From Pandoraea pnomenusa (GTDB lineage Bacteria > Pseudomonadota > Gammaproteobacteria > Burkholderiales > Burkholderiaceae): a stretch of DNA of 64,000 bases. The notes under the pieces were generated by a model. The model made no database searches. It saw only the letters and a list, made by a program, of their open reading frames with translations, and was not told where the DNA came from. The stretch spans positions 2,170,001 to 2,234,000 of the forward strand of contig NZ_CP009553.3 in assembly GCF_000767615.3 (NCBI RefSeq). The letters run 5' to 3'. The position numbers and the translations under genes are program-made. Shown piece after piece: positions 46,246-55,005 of this stretch. Position 1 is the stretch's first letter; the number at the start of each line of letters is the position of its first letter.

Positions 46246-47698
46246 GCCCGCCAAGGTCGTAGTCGTCGGCGCCGGTCCCGCCGGCGTGCGTGCGGCGCAG
46301 ACGCTCGTGTCCGCCGGACTCCGCCCGGTGGTACTCGACGAAAACCCGCGCTGGGGCGGACAGATCTACCGGCAGCCGCCAGCGGATGCGGGTTTCGCCC
46401 GTTCCCCGAAAACGCTGTACGGGTTCGAGGCGGCGAAGGCCGAAGCGATTCATCGCACCATGGCCGAGCTGCTGCCTCGGGTCGACTACCGGCCCGAGAC
46501 GCTCGTATGGGCCTGCGATCCGAAACAACTCCACACCATGCACGGCGGCCGCGAGACGCCCGTCTCGTTCACGCATCTGATCATCGCCAGCGGTGCCACC
46601 GACCGCGTGTTGCCGGTGCCGGGCTGGACGCTGCCGGGCGTGTACACGCTGGGGGGCGCGCAGGTCGCGCTCAAGGCCCAGGGTTGTGCCATCGGGGAGC
46701 GCGTGGTGTTCGCGGGTACGGGACCACTGCTGTATCTGGTTGCGTATCAGTACGCGAAGGCCGGGGCGAACGTGGTGGCCGTGCTCGACACGAACACGTT
46801 CGTTCGGCAGGCCCTGGCCACGCCGCGTATGCTGAATCAACCTGCCACGCTGGCCAAGGGTCTTTACTATGTCGGCGCATTGCGTGCGCGTGGCGTTCGC
46901 GTGGAGCACGGTGTCACGCTCGAGGGGATCGAGGGGGGCGAGGGGAGCAAGGGGGGCGGGAAGCGCGACGGCGTGCAGGCGATTCACTGGCGTCGTGACG
47001 GGCGCAGGCACACGCTTGCGTGCAGCGCGGTCGGGTTGGGCTTCGGCCTGCGTCCCGAGACGCAACTGGCCGATCTGGCGGGCTGCCGCTTTGTCTTCGA
47101 CACGCTTAATCAGTGCTGGCTGCCCGAGCGCGACGCGGCTGGGCGGAGCTCGCAATCCGGGATCTATCTGGCGGGCGACGGCGCGGGCATCGCGGGGGCC
47201 GACGCGGCCGAGCTGGCCGGTCGGCGCGCGGCGCTCGCCGTGCTCGAGGATATCGGTATCACGACACCGGCCATCGCCACTGCGACCGACGGGCCGGACG
47301 CGCTCACGCTCGAGCGCAAGCTCGCGAGCATCCGGCGTTTTCGAGAGGGCATCGAACAGGCGTTCGCCCTGCCGCGCGATCCCTCCGCCGACTGGCCCGA
47401 CGACATGCTCGTGTGCCGTTGCGAGGAAATTGACGCGCGTACGCTGCGCGACTGCGTGCGGCATGACGGCGTGACCGAGATCAACCGCCTCAAGGCGCTC
47501 ACGCGCGTCGGCATGGGCCGCTGCCAGGGCCGCATGTGCGGCGAGGCAGCGTGCCATCTGCTGGCCGAGGCGAGCGGACAAACCCTCGCACAGGTGGGGC
47601 GTTTGCGTGCGCAGGCGCCTGTGAAACCGATTCCGATCGCCCCCATGCTGTTCGACGAGAACGTCGCGGCGATTCCCGAGGAGGCCCGCGATGAGTAG
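46238..47698 (+). CDS. FAD/NAD(P)-binding oxidoreductase subunit (HcnB-like)
   Basis: 486 residues. N-terminal dinucleotide motif VVVGAGPAGVRAA, second FAD/NAD motif region FAGTGPLLYLVA and IYLAGDGAGIAG, and a C-terminal BFD-like [2Fe-2S] domain (CRCEEIDARTLRD ... GRCQGRMCG). This is the large electron-transferring subunit of HcnABC-type enzymes. GGGGAGG precedes ATG 46238. Overlaps neighbours on both sides by 8 bp, which indicates a stoichiometric complex. Confidence 0.87.
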   Translation: MAEPAKVVVVGAGPAGVRAAQTLVSAGLRPVVLDENPRWGGQIYRQPPADAGFARSPKTLYGFEAAKAEAIHRTMAELLPRVDYRPETLVWACDPKQLHTMHGGRETPVSFTHLIIASGATDRVLPVPGWTLPGVYTLGGAQVALKAQGCAIGERVVFAGTGPLLYLVAYQYAKAGANVVAVLDTNTFVRQALATPRMLNQPATLAKGLYYVGALRARGVRVEHGVTLEGIEGGEGSKGGGKRDGVQAIHWRRDGRRHTLACSAVGLGFGLRPETQLADLAGCRFVFDTLNQCWLPERDAAGRSSQSGIYLAGDGAGIAGADAAELAGRRAALAVLEDIGITTPAIATATDGPDALTLERKLASIRRFREGIEQAFALPRDPSADWPDDMLVCRCEEIDARTLRDCVRHDGVTEINRLKALTRVGMGRCQGRMCGEAACHLLAEASGQTLAQVGRLRAQAPVKPIPIAPMLFDENVAAIPEEARDE

Positions 47699-48854
47699 CG
47701 CGCTCAATACCCGTCATACGCCGCACACCCGGCATTACGACGTCGTGGTGGCCGGCGGTGGGCTCGTCGGCGCGTCGGCCGCGCGCGCGCTGGCCGAGCG
47801 TGGCATGCGTGTCGCATTGTTCGAGCGCCGCTACTGCGGCGCGCAGGCCAGCGGCGTGAACTATGGCGGCGTGCGTTGCCAGGGACGACCGGAAGAGCAG
47901 CTTCCGCTTGCCATGCGCGCGCGCCGGCTGTGGGACCGGCTGCCGGAACTCATCGGCATTGATGGTGAGTTCGTGCGCTCCGGGCACCTGCGCCTGGCGC
48001 GCCGCGAGAGCGATCTTGCACCGCTCGACGCGTGGTCCGGGATGGCGGCCGGTTACGGTCTGGCCACCACCGTGCTGCGCGGCGCGGAATTTCGCAAGCG
48101 TTTCCCCTGGCTGGGCGAGGGCGCGGTGGGCGGTTCGCTGTGCATGAGCGACGGCCACGCGAATCCACGGCTCGTGTCGCCGGCGTTTGCACGCGCGGCA
48201 CGCGCGCTGGGCGCCGAGGTCCACGAGCGCACGCCGATCACGGCGATGGCGCATGACGGCGTGCGTTTTCAGCTCACGGCGCAGCCCGAGACCGGCGAGC
48301 CCCTGAACGTGAGCGCCGACTGGCTGCTCAATACGTCGGGTGCCTGGGCCAATCACATCGCGGGCGCCTTCGGCGAGCGCGTGCCGATGCACGCCATCTA
48401 TCCGAACATGTGGGTGACCGAACCGCTGCCAAGGTTCATCGGCCACAATCTCGGCGTGTACGGTGGCGGCGTCTACGCGCGTCAGGTCGAGCGGGGCAAC
48501 TGCGTGATCGGCGGCGGGCGCGGCACGGGCAACGGCGAGTATGCGCAGCCGTCGGCCGACACCACCCGCGCGGTCATGCGCGAGGCGTGCGCGTTGTTGC
48601 CCGCGTTGCGCAACGCGCTGCTCATCCGCACCTGGAGCGGCGTGGAAGGCGAGACCCCGGACAACAACCCGATCATCGGCATGAGCCGCACCACGCCCCG
48701 GCTCGTGCATGCCTTCGGCTTTTCGGGCGGCGGCTTCCTGCTCGCGCCCGGCGTCGGCGAAGTGCTGGCCGACCTCGTTACCCACGGCGAGACGGAAACA
48801 CCGATCGGCGCGTTTGCCGTCGACCGGTTCGCCGCCGTGAGCGAGGCCGCCTGA
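47691..48854 (+). CDS. FAD-dependent amino-acid oxidoreductase subunit (HcnC-like, DAO family)
   Basis: 387-residue D-amino-acid-oxidase-fold protein: VVVAGGGLVGASAARALAE at the N-terminus and the C-terminal GFSGGGFLLAPGVGEVLADL block. It is the likely substrate-oxidising subunit, acting on an imino- or secondary-amino acid such as glycine, an opine or D-hydroxyproline; the sequence alone does not decide. Ends 80 bp before the binding-protein gene. Confidence 0.87.
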   Translation: MSSALNTRHTPHTRHYDVVVAGGGLVGASAARALAERGMRVALFERRYCGAQASGVNYGGVRCQGRPEEQLPLAMRARRLWDRLPELIGIDGEFVRSGHLRLARRESDLAPLDAWSGMAAGYGLATTVLRGAEFRKRFPWLGEGAVGGSLCMSDGHANPRLVSPAFARAARALGAEVHERTPITAMAHDGVRFQLTAQPETGEPLNVSADWLLNTSGAWANHIAGAFGERVPMHAIYPNMWVTEPLPRFIGHNLGVYGGGVYARQVERGNCVIGGGRGTGNGEYAQPSADTTRAVMREACALLPALRNALLIRTWSGVEGETPDNNPIIGMSRTTPRLVHAFGFSGGGFLLAPGVGEVLADLVTHGETETPIGAFAVDRFAAVSEAA

Positions 48855-48934
48855 TGCGCCAGGCGCGAACCCTGGTTCCGAGTCTGTCTCAACCCACACA
48901 GTCCTTACACCCTGAAAACGCAAGGAGAACCACG

Positions 48935-49981
48935 ATGAAGCTATCCCGAAAGGTCGTCATGTGCGCTGCGGCGCTGGCATTGGGCGCGAGCGGCGCGGCC
49001 TGGTCGCAGTCCAAAACGCTTTACGTCGGCATGAACGGCGGCTCGATGGAAAAGGCTTACACAAGTCAGGTCTTTCCGGAATTCGAGAAGGCCAACAACG
49101 TGAAGGTCGTGGTCGTGCCCGGCACGTCGTCCGATGTGCTCGCCAAGCTGCTGGCCAACCGGAACAGCCCGCAACTGCATGTCGTGTTCCTCGACGACGG
49201 GGTGATGGCGCGTGCCATCGCCATGGGCGTTTGCCAGAAGCTCGACGACTCGCCGGTGCTCAAGGAGCTCATGCCGTCGGCCCGCGTGAAGGACGACATG
49301 GCCGCGGGTGTGCAACTGGGCATGACCGGTATCGGCTACAACACCAAGATCTTCAAGGAGAAGGGCTGGGCGGCACCGACGTCGTGGACGGACTTCGCCG
49401 ACCCGAAGTACAAGGGCAAGGTGGTGTTCCAGTCGGCGTCGAGCAGCACGTTCGGCCTGCATGGCTTCCTCGCGCTCAACCGGATCTGGGGTGGCAGCGA
49501 GACGAACGTCGAGCCGGGCTTCAGCAAGTGGGCGACCACCGTGGGGCCGAATGTCGTCGAGTACATCCCGAACTCGGCCAAGCTCTCGGAAATGATCCAG
49601 ACCGGCGAGGCGGCGATCTTCCCGCTCACGCCCACGGCCGTGAGCGAACTCCAGGAAAAGGGCATTCCGGTTGCGTACGTCGCGCCCAAGGAAGGCGCCG
49701 TGCAATTGCTGGTTGACCTGTGCGTGGTCAAGAACAGCCCGGACAACGCGATGGCGCAGAAGCTCGCGCAGTATCTCCTCTCGGCCCGCGGGCAGACGCT
49801 GGCCGCCGCGGCGGGCGCCTATATCCCGACCAATACGCAGGCCACCATGCCGCCCGCCATGCAAAAGCGCCTGGGTAAGATCGACGACCTGGTCAAGAAC
49901 CTCAAGACGGTGGACTGGGACGCCATCAACCAGCGCCGCGCACAGTGGGATCAGCGCTGGAATCGACAGATCGAGCAATAA
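48935..49981 (+). CDS. ABC transporter substrate-binding protein (PotD/opine-type)
   Basis: 348-residue periplasmic protein: signal peptide to GAAWS|QS, then a type II binding fold (TLYVGMNGGSMEKAYTSQVFPEFEKANN). AAGGAG 7 nt before ATG 48935. Last gene of the operon; it delivers the substrate presumably oxidised by the HcnABC-like complex. Confidence 0.92.
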   Translation: MKLSRKVVMCAAALALGASGAAWSQSKTLYVGMNGGSMEKAYTSQVFPEFEKANNVKVVVVPGTSSDVLAKLLANRNSPQLHVVFLDDGVMARAIAMGVCQKLDDSPVLKELMPSARVKDDMAAGVQLGMTGIGYNTKIFKEKGWAAPTSWTDFADPKYKGKVVFQSASSSTFGLHGFLALNRIWGGSETNVEPGFSKWATTVGPNVVEYIPNSAKLSEMIQTGEAAIFPLTPTAVSELQEKGIPVAYVAPKEGAVQLLVDLCVVKNSPDNAMAQKLAQYLLSARGQTLAAAAGAYIPTNTQATMPPAMQKRLGKIDDLVKNLKTVDWDAINQRRAQWDQRWNRQIEQ

Positions 49982-50037
49982 GCGCCGAAACGGACGGCCT
50001 CGCACGTGAGCCTCTCGCGTGTGCGGCGATGTCAGGG

Positions 50038-50075
50038 AAAAACGCCGGATACCCGAGAGGATCCGGCGTTTTTTT
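50038..50075 (+). terminator. Intrinsic terminator of the ABC/oxidoreductase operon
   Basis: AACGCCGGAT (50041-50050) / ATCCGGCGTT (50061-50070) with 10-nt loop, A-tract before and T-tract after, so it also works for the minus-strand BLUF gene. Confidence 0.9.
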
Positions 50076-50107
50076 GCGGCGCGATTTCGGATGGTGTCGG
50101 GCGGGGG

Positions 50108-50503
50108 CTACATGGCGTCGGATTTCGCCGCAAGCGCGCCGAAGGCGCTCACCAGCGCCGCGTGGTCGGCGGGCATGACAAAGGCGCGCAGCGAATGCGC
50201 CGGTTCATCGAGCATCAGATAGCCCAGGCTCCACGTCGAGAACGCGCCACTCGTGCGTGGCGTGCCGTCGATCAGGATTTCGATGTCGGTATGATGGCGC
50301 GACGCCTCGATGCGCCCGCGTGCATCCGCGATCGCTGCATGAGGTCCCTCGATGTACTGATAGAACACTGCGCCGTCGTAAAGCAATACGCCGGTGACGC
50401 CGTGCGCCGCATTGAACCCGCGGGAATTGACGATGATTTTCGACAGTTCCAGCGGATCGAGATCGGGCAGCGCGCGGCTGACGTATGCGTAGCACTCAAG
50501 CAA
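50108..50503 (-). CDS. BLUF-domain blue-light sensor
   Basis: 131 residues, a stand-alone BLUF flavin photoreceptor: ECYAYVSRA opening strand with the key Tyr, NSRGFNAAHGVTGVLLYDG with the flavin-contact Asn, and VFYQYIEGP with the switching Gln, all retained. TTG 50503 is preferred because GGGGA lies 8 nt upstream and the start then matches other BLUF proteins; an ATG at 50563 would add 20 residues coded by 12-bp repeats. No output domain, so it must signal by partner contact. Confidence 0.83.
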   Translation of the reverse strand: MLECYAYVSRALPDLDPLELSKIIVNSRGFNAAHGVTGVLLYDGAVFYQYIEGPHAAIADARGRIEASRHHTDIEILIDGTPRTSGAFSTWSLGYLMLDEPAHSLRAFVMPADHAALVSAFGALAAKSDAM

Positions 50504-50526
50504 TTTTGGTGTCCCCAAGACAGTCC

Positions 50527-50556
50527 ACGCGAACTCGCACGCGAACTCGCACGCGA
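50527..50556. repeat. 12-bp tandem repeat upstream of the BLUF gene
   Basis: ACGCGAACTCGC twice (50527-50538, 50539-50550) plus a half copy. Reading through on the minus strand gives repeated CEFA. Confidence 0.75.
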
Positions 50557-50734
50557 TAGGCATCCGAACGATTTGGCGAATGGATGTCGACGAAGCGCAC
50601 CGGCCAAGCGTACGCGCACATTAGAATACTCGATGTGCGGTGTCCCGGTGTGAACGGCGCCGGGGTCGTGTCGTCCCACGATCTCGGCCGGGAACATCGC
50701 AACCTTTCGTTGTCATCCCGCAAGGCCATTCGAT

Positions 50735-52279
50735 ATGACCCAACGCTCGGGAGTACTTTCGCAAAAGAAGTGGCCGGCAAGGCTGCGTGCCCTGTCGGAA
50801 ATGATCGATGCCCGGCCGTCGGCAGTGGGTTGGGCAGGCACCGCGATGGCGCTTGCGATCCTCATTGGCGTGGGCGTGTTGTTGCGAATGGACCAGCAGG
50901 CCCGGGAGACGCTTGTACTGGAGCGGGCGCAGAGCGTGGCATCCGTGGTCGCGGCAAGTCTTGGCGCCAATATCGCCGTCTATGACGCGTTGCTCAAGGA
51001 GATGGTGCGCGAGGCGGAAGACCCCGCCACCCCCGTGTTTCCCGAGCGCGTGCGCGAGCGCGTTCGTTTCGGTCAGGCGCTCGTCCGCGATTTTCTCGAT
51101 GATGCCTACATCGTCGACAAGAGCGGCATCATCGCGGCGCCGCTCCGCGCCATGGAGGCGGCGCCCGAGAGCGTGGCGGACCGCGATTACTTCCGCTCGC
51201 ACCAGATGAACCCGTCGCTCGGGCTCTATATCTCGCAGCCCTATGCATCGCGCAATCACCGGGGGACGCTATCCGTCGCGCTCACGCGCCGGATAGCGGC
51301 GCCGGATCATTCGTTCAATGGTGTCGCCGTCATTGCATTGCGCCTGGACCACCTGGGCTCGCTGGTCAAAGACATCGATTCGGCCGATCTTCGGACGATC
51401 GACATCGTCGAAGAGAAAGGCGCCGTGCTTTCCTGTGATCCTTGCATCGGATCGCGCCTGGGAGCGCTCGTGTCGCTGCCGGGAAATGCCACGCGCGAGC
51501 GCAACCTGACCGAAGCGTTGTCTTTCCCGTTGGGCGTACGAGCGCGGGAGTATCGCTCCGTGCGCGTGCCGGGGGCTTCGATGTACGTGGTGGTCACGCC
51601 GTCGACGCAAGCGGCGATGCGCGAATGGCGGCGTAACGCCGCGCTGCTGGGTGCGATCGCCGCCACTTGCGCGGCCACATTGATTGCCGGGTCATGGTTG
51701 CTGGTGGCGGCGATGCGGTCGCGGGCGGCAGCCGTCGCGCAACGCGAACGTCTCTCGGCAACGGACGGCCTGACGGGGCAGGGCAATCGCCGTGCGCTCG
51801 ACGCGAAACTGGCCGATGCGTGGCGTCGCGCGCAGCGTTCCGGCAATCCGCTGTCGGTGCTGATCGCCGATATCGATCACTTCAGACACTTCAACGACAC
51901 CTATGGGCACGCCGTGGCCGACGATGTCTTGCGCGCGGTCGCCTCGAATATCGGTGGACACATGCGTCGGGATACCGACCTGACGGCGCGATACGACAGC
52001 GATGCGTTGGCGGTGGTGTTGCCCGAGACCGATGCGGCGGCCGCGGCCGTCATGGCGGAGCAATTTCGCCGCGACGTCGAGCGCCTGCATATCGCGCACG
52101 AGGGCAGCGCGACGGGGACGCTCACGATCAGCGTGGGCGCGGCGACCGGCGTGCCTGGGGAGTGCGACAGTGCCGAAGTGCTCCTGAAGGCGGCCGAAGC
52201 GCAGCGCCGGCTTGCCAAGCTGGCCGGGCGAAACCGGGTCAGTGCGGTGGTGGTGCACCGCGAAAACGCGGGCGCGTGA
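50735..52279 (+). CDS. Cache-sensor protein with degenerate GGDEF domain
   Basis: 514-residue membrane protein: helix ~33-51, Cache/PDC sensor (~60-290), helix ~305-330, then a GGDEF-fold domain. The fold landmarks remain (SATDGLTGQGNRRAL, VLIADIDHFRHFNDTYGHAVADDVL), but the active-site loop reads YDSDA (420-424) instead of GGDEF, so c-di-GMP synthesis is not expected; a nucleotide-binding effector or protein-contact role is more likely. Upstream is the divergent BLUF gene. Confidence 0.87.
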   Translation: MTQRSGVLSQKKWPARLRALSEMIDARPSAVGWAGTAMALAILIGVGVLLRMDQQARETLVLERAQSVASVVAASLGANIAVYDALLKEMVREAEDPATPVFPERVRERVRFGQALVRDFLDDAYIVDKSGIIAAPLRAMEAAPESVADRDYFRSHQMNPSLGLYISQPYASRNHRGTLSVALTRRIAAPDHSFNGVAVIALRLDHLGSLVKDIDSADLRTIDIVEEKGAVLSCDPCIGSRLGALVSLPGNATRERNLTEALSFPLGVRAREYRSVRVPGASMYVVVTPSTQAAMREWRRNAALLGAIAATCAATLIAGSWLLVAAMRSRAAAVAQRERLSATDGLTGQGNRRALDAKLADAWRRAQRSGNPLSVLIADIDHFRHFNDTYGHAVADDVLRAVASNIGGHMRRDTDLTARYDSDALAVVLPETDAAAAAVMAEQFRRDVERLHIAHEGSATGTLTISVGAATGVPGECDSAEVLLKAAEAQRRLAKLAGRNRVSAVVVHRENAGA

Positions 52280-52284
52280 GTCCT

Positions 52285-53373
52285 TTATGGCGAGAGCATT
52301 GCGGCAAGCCGCAACAGTTCCCCCTGGCGATGGCAACCGGTCTTGCGCAAAATCGAGGAGAGTTGCGTGCGCAACGTGCTGGCGCTCAGCTTCAGCACCT
52401 CGCTGCACTCCCCGATGGTCAGCCCCGCCACAAGATGGTGGAACAGGCGCGCTTCGGCCTGCGTGAGCGCGAAATGGTGGCGCAGGGCGGCTTCCGTGGG
52501 CACATTGAAAATGCTGCGGCGTTCGATGCGAATCCCGACCGCTGAGCGCAGCCCGTGATTCATTTCGTGCCCCACGGCGCGCATCGTTAGGCGAAACGCG
52601 TTGCCCCATGAGTCGGGCAGTACGAGCGAGGCGGGTTCGCGTGAGGCGCCGACCCGTTGCAAGGCCTGCGTCAGGCGTGCCTGCCATTCGGACTGGCGAT
52701 GCACGAGCTTGCGCTGCCGGATCATCAGTTGGCTGTCGTTGCCGCCGAGCAGCGAATCGAGTCCCGGCGCCGAGGCCAGTATCCAGGCGTCCGGGGAGGC
52801 GATGGCGAACCCCTCGCGCTCGGGGTCGAGCATCTGGCTGAGGATATCGAGGCTGGCGCGCGTGGCGGCGCGGCGCGTTGCGAAGGCAGCGGCGAGCTGT
52901 CGTTCGTACTCGGCGATTCGCGCAGCATGCGCAAAGGACGGTTCGACCACATGCATGCGCTGGATGCTCAGTGCCGTGAGGGCGTCGTCGTCGTTGCAGA
53001 TCACCACGCCGACGAGCTACTGTAGCTGGTGCGGCCGCATGAATTCGTTCCAGAACACGCGGTCGTTCGCCGATTCGTGCTTCAGCGCGATGGAGGAGTC
53101 GAACCAGGTGCCCGCCGGCGCGTCCCAGAAGCGCCGCGTCGAATCGTCATACTGGTAGAAGCGCTGGGAATATTCTTCGATCAGGCCGGCCTCATGTCCG
53201 GATTGCTCGACGAAGCGCACCGAACGGCTTTGCTTGTCGTGGCAGAGGAACGTGGCCGCATCCGCGCCGAGAAATTCGCGCGCCGTCTGCACGACATCCA
53301 GCCAGTCCGCCTGACCGGCGCCCACGGCCCGCACCGCTTCCGATGCTCGTCGAAAACTGACGTCGTCCGACAT
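52285..53373 (-). pseudogene. LuxR-family regulator interrupted by an in-frame TAG
   Basis: A single reading frame of 363 codons with one internal stop. Codons 1-118 (MSDDVSFRRASEAVRAVGAG ... FWNEFMRPHQLQ) form a sensor half, codon 119 is TAG (53017-53019), and the frame continues LVGVVICNDDDALTALS to a C-terminal LuxR HTH (FALTQAEARLFHHLVAGLTI ... STLRTQLSSILRKTG). A CAG-to-TAG change would explain it. Unless an amber suppressor or re-initiation (GTG at 53007) operates, the regulator is inactive or split. Confidence 0.8.
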
Positions 53374-53607
53374 GGGACCCCCCGTTATCGCTTATTGCCG
53401 AGCCGTTGACTCGCTTTTTCGCGAAGTGTAGCAGAGCGGGCTGTCGATATTGATAGGGAAGTCTACTGTGATTTATGCAGGCGACAATGTGTCGCGTCGC
53501 TGCGACAATGCGAGCCATGCCGGGATCCGGCCTGCGCGAGGCGGTGTGAAAGCGCAAGGGCGCGGAGACCGCACGTTGCAACCGGGTCCATCCAACGGGG
53601 AGCCATT

Positions 53608-53967
53608 GTGAACCACGGCAAATTCATCGTCGTCTTTCTGAGTCTCGCAGCCGCATTGCTGTCCGGCCAGGCCGGCGCGCAGTCCTATCTGGGGGCGGGA
53701 GATCTTGGCAGCATCCGTCAGGCCAACCAGTCGCCGGCCCGAAGCCCGGCGGTCACGGCGGTCGGTGCGCCGTCGATCGGCGTGACGGATGCCCAAAGCG
53801 CCAGCGCCACCATCAACCGCACCGCCAGCGAGCGCAACGGTGCCGCGTCCACGTCGAACGAACAGGCACTCTCGGCAAGAGAGCGCGCGCTCGACACGCG
53901 CGACCTCCAGCACCCCCGCCAGACCCGCTCGTTCGATGCCATCCCACGGCCCACGCGGGCACAGTGA
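53608..53967 (+). CDS. Small exported hypothetical protein
   Basis: 119 residues with a clear signal peptide (FIVVFLSLAAALLSGQAGA|QS), then a Ser/Ala/Arg-rich, low-complexity mature region (DAQSASATINRTASERNGAAS) likely disordered in the periplasm. GTG start with GGGGAG 5 nt upstream. No known family. Confidence 0.65.
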   Translation: MNHGKFIVVFLSLAAALLSGQAGAQSYLGAGDLGSIRQANQSPARSPAVTAVGAPSIGVTDAQSASATINRTASERNGAASTSNEQALSARERALDTRDLQHPRQTRSFDAIPRPTRAQ

Positions 53968-53995
53968 CCGCGCGTGCACGCGCCGCAACGTCGCG

Positions 53996-54241
53996 TTACT
54001 CGGCCATCGCGGGAATGGCGCCTTCCTGGAAAAGCACGCGTGGCGCGTCCATCGTGCCGTCTTCCTCGTCGACCAGCACCTCGTAGGCGGCGATCCCCGC
54101 GAAGCCGGACGCCATCGATTGTGCGATGCGCACCGCACCGAATTCCGTGCTTGCCTGGCGCAACTCGCCCGGCTGCAACACACCGTCCTTGTTCTTGCGG
54201 TACGGCACGACGATAAACCTGATGGATTTGGTGTCGCTCAT
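53996..54241 (-). CDS. Hypothetical small protein behind a LexA box
   Basis: 81 residues, soluble, starting MSDTKSIRFIVVPYRKNKDG and ending in an acidic segment (VDEEDGTMDAPRVLFQEGA). GAGAGAGA precedes the ATG. A LexA-type palindrome lies ~50 bp upstream in its promoter region. Family not recognised. Confidence 0.7.
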   Translation of the reverse strand: MSDTKSIRFIVVPYRKNKDGVLQPGELRQASTEFGAVRIAQSMASGFAGIAAYEVLVDEEDGTMDAPRVLFQEGAIPAMAE

Positions 54242-54288
54242 GATGTCTCTCTCGATGATGGGAGTGATGAGCGGAAATGTAGCATGAA

Positions 54289-54308
54289 TACTGTATAAAA
54301 ATACAGGT
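54289..54308. promoter_or_regulatory. LexA (SOS) box
   Basis: CTGT (54291-54294), eight A/T bases, ACAG (54303-54306): exact CTGT-N8-ACAG spacing with TA flank on one side. Best placed for the minus-strand gene starting at 54241. Confidence 0.7.
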
Positions 54309-54479
54309 ATTTTGCGAGGCCCGGCACGCTCGTCTTTCGGGGCGCCGGGGCGTTCCGGTCCGAGGCGCGCGCCTGCTAATATGTGACGTCGACGACGGCG
54401 GGCGAGCACATCGTCGGCGGACGCGCTCGGGGAGTTCGCCTCGAAACACTGGACGCAGACCATCGTGAGCGGGGAAGAC

Positions 54480-54803
54480 ATGAAAGTCGTTGCCGTGCAA
54501 GCCAATCTCGACGAGACGGTCGATCTCGTACGCAAGTTCGCCCATGACGAGTTCGCCAGGTCCATCGGCGTGGAATCGCCGTCCGATCAGGACATCCGGG
54601 GTTTCCTGCTCGACCGTTTGCGCTGCATGCGCCTCAATGCCGTGGAGTCGGGCGCCGACCCCACGATCCAGCGGGTTTTCGACTGCGTGTACGTGATGCC
54701 TGTGTTCACAAAGGTCGAAGGCACCCGCGTCGTGGAGGCGCGCCTGGTGGTCATGCCCGACGCGAAATTCGCCCTGCGCGCCTATATCCCGATCTCCGAC
54801 TAG
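54480..54803 (+). CDS. Hypothetical protein
   Basis: 107 residues, no signal or membrane segment; mixed alpha/beta pattern, starts MKVVAVQANLDETVDLVRKF and ends ALRAYIPISD. GTG 54465 is an alternative start five codons upstream. Family not recognised; about 170 bp downstream of the LexA box but on the opposite strand to the likely target. Confidence 0.6.
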   Translation: MKVVAVQANLDETVDLVRKFAHDEFARSIGVESPSDQDIRGFLLDRLRCMRLNAVESGADPTIQRVFDCVYVMPVFTKVEGTRVVEARLVVMPDAKFALRAYIPISD

Positions 54804-55005
54804 GCGCGCACGCGCCGGCCGCTTGCCTGCCGCCACCTCGCCACGAGCCGCACCGGACAAGGCGATGCGGGGTGGCGCGATGTCCAAACAACATCGCGTA
54901 ATGTCTAAATTACTTCTTAATGGTCGTCTATTCCCGCTCAGCTTGATAGCCTGCCGGTCGACTCGCGACATGCGACCACAAAACAACAGGCATTGAGAGC
55001 GTGGA

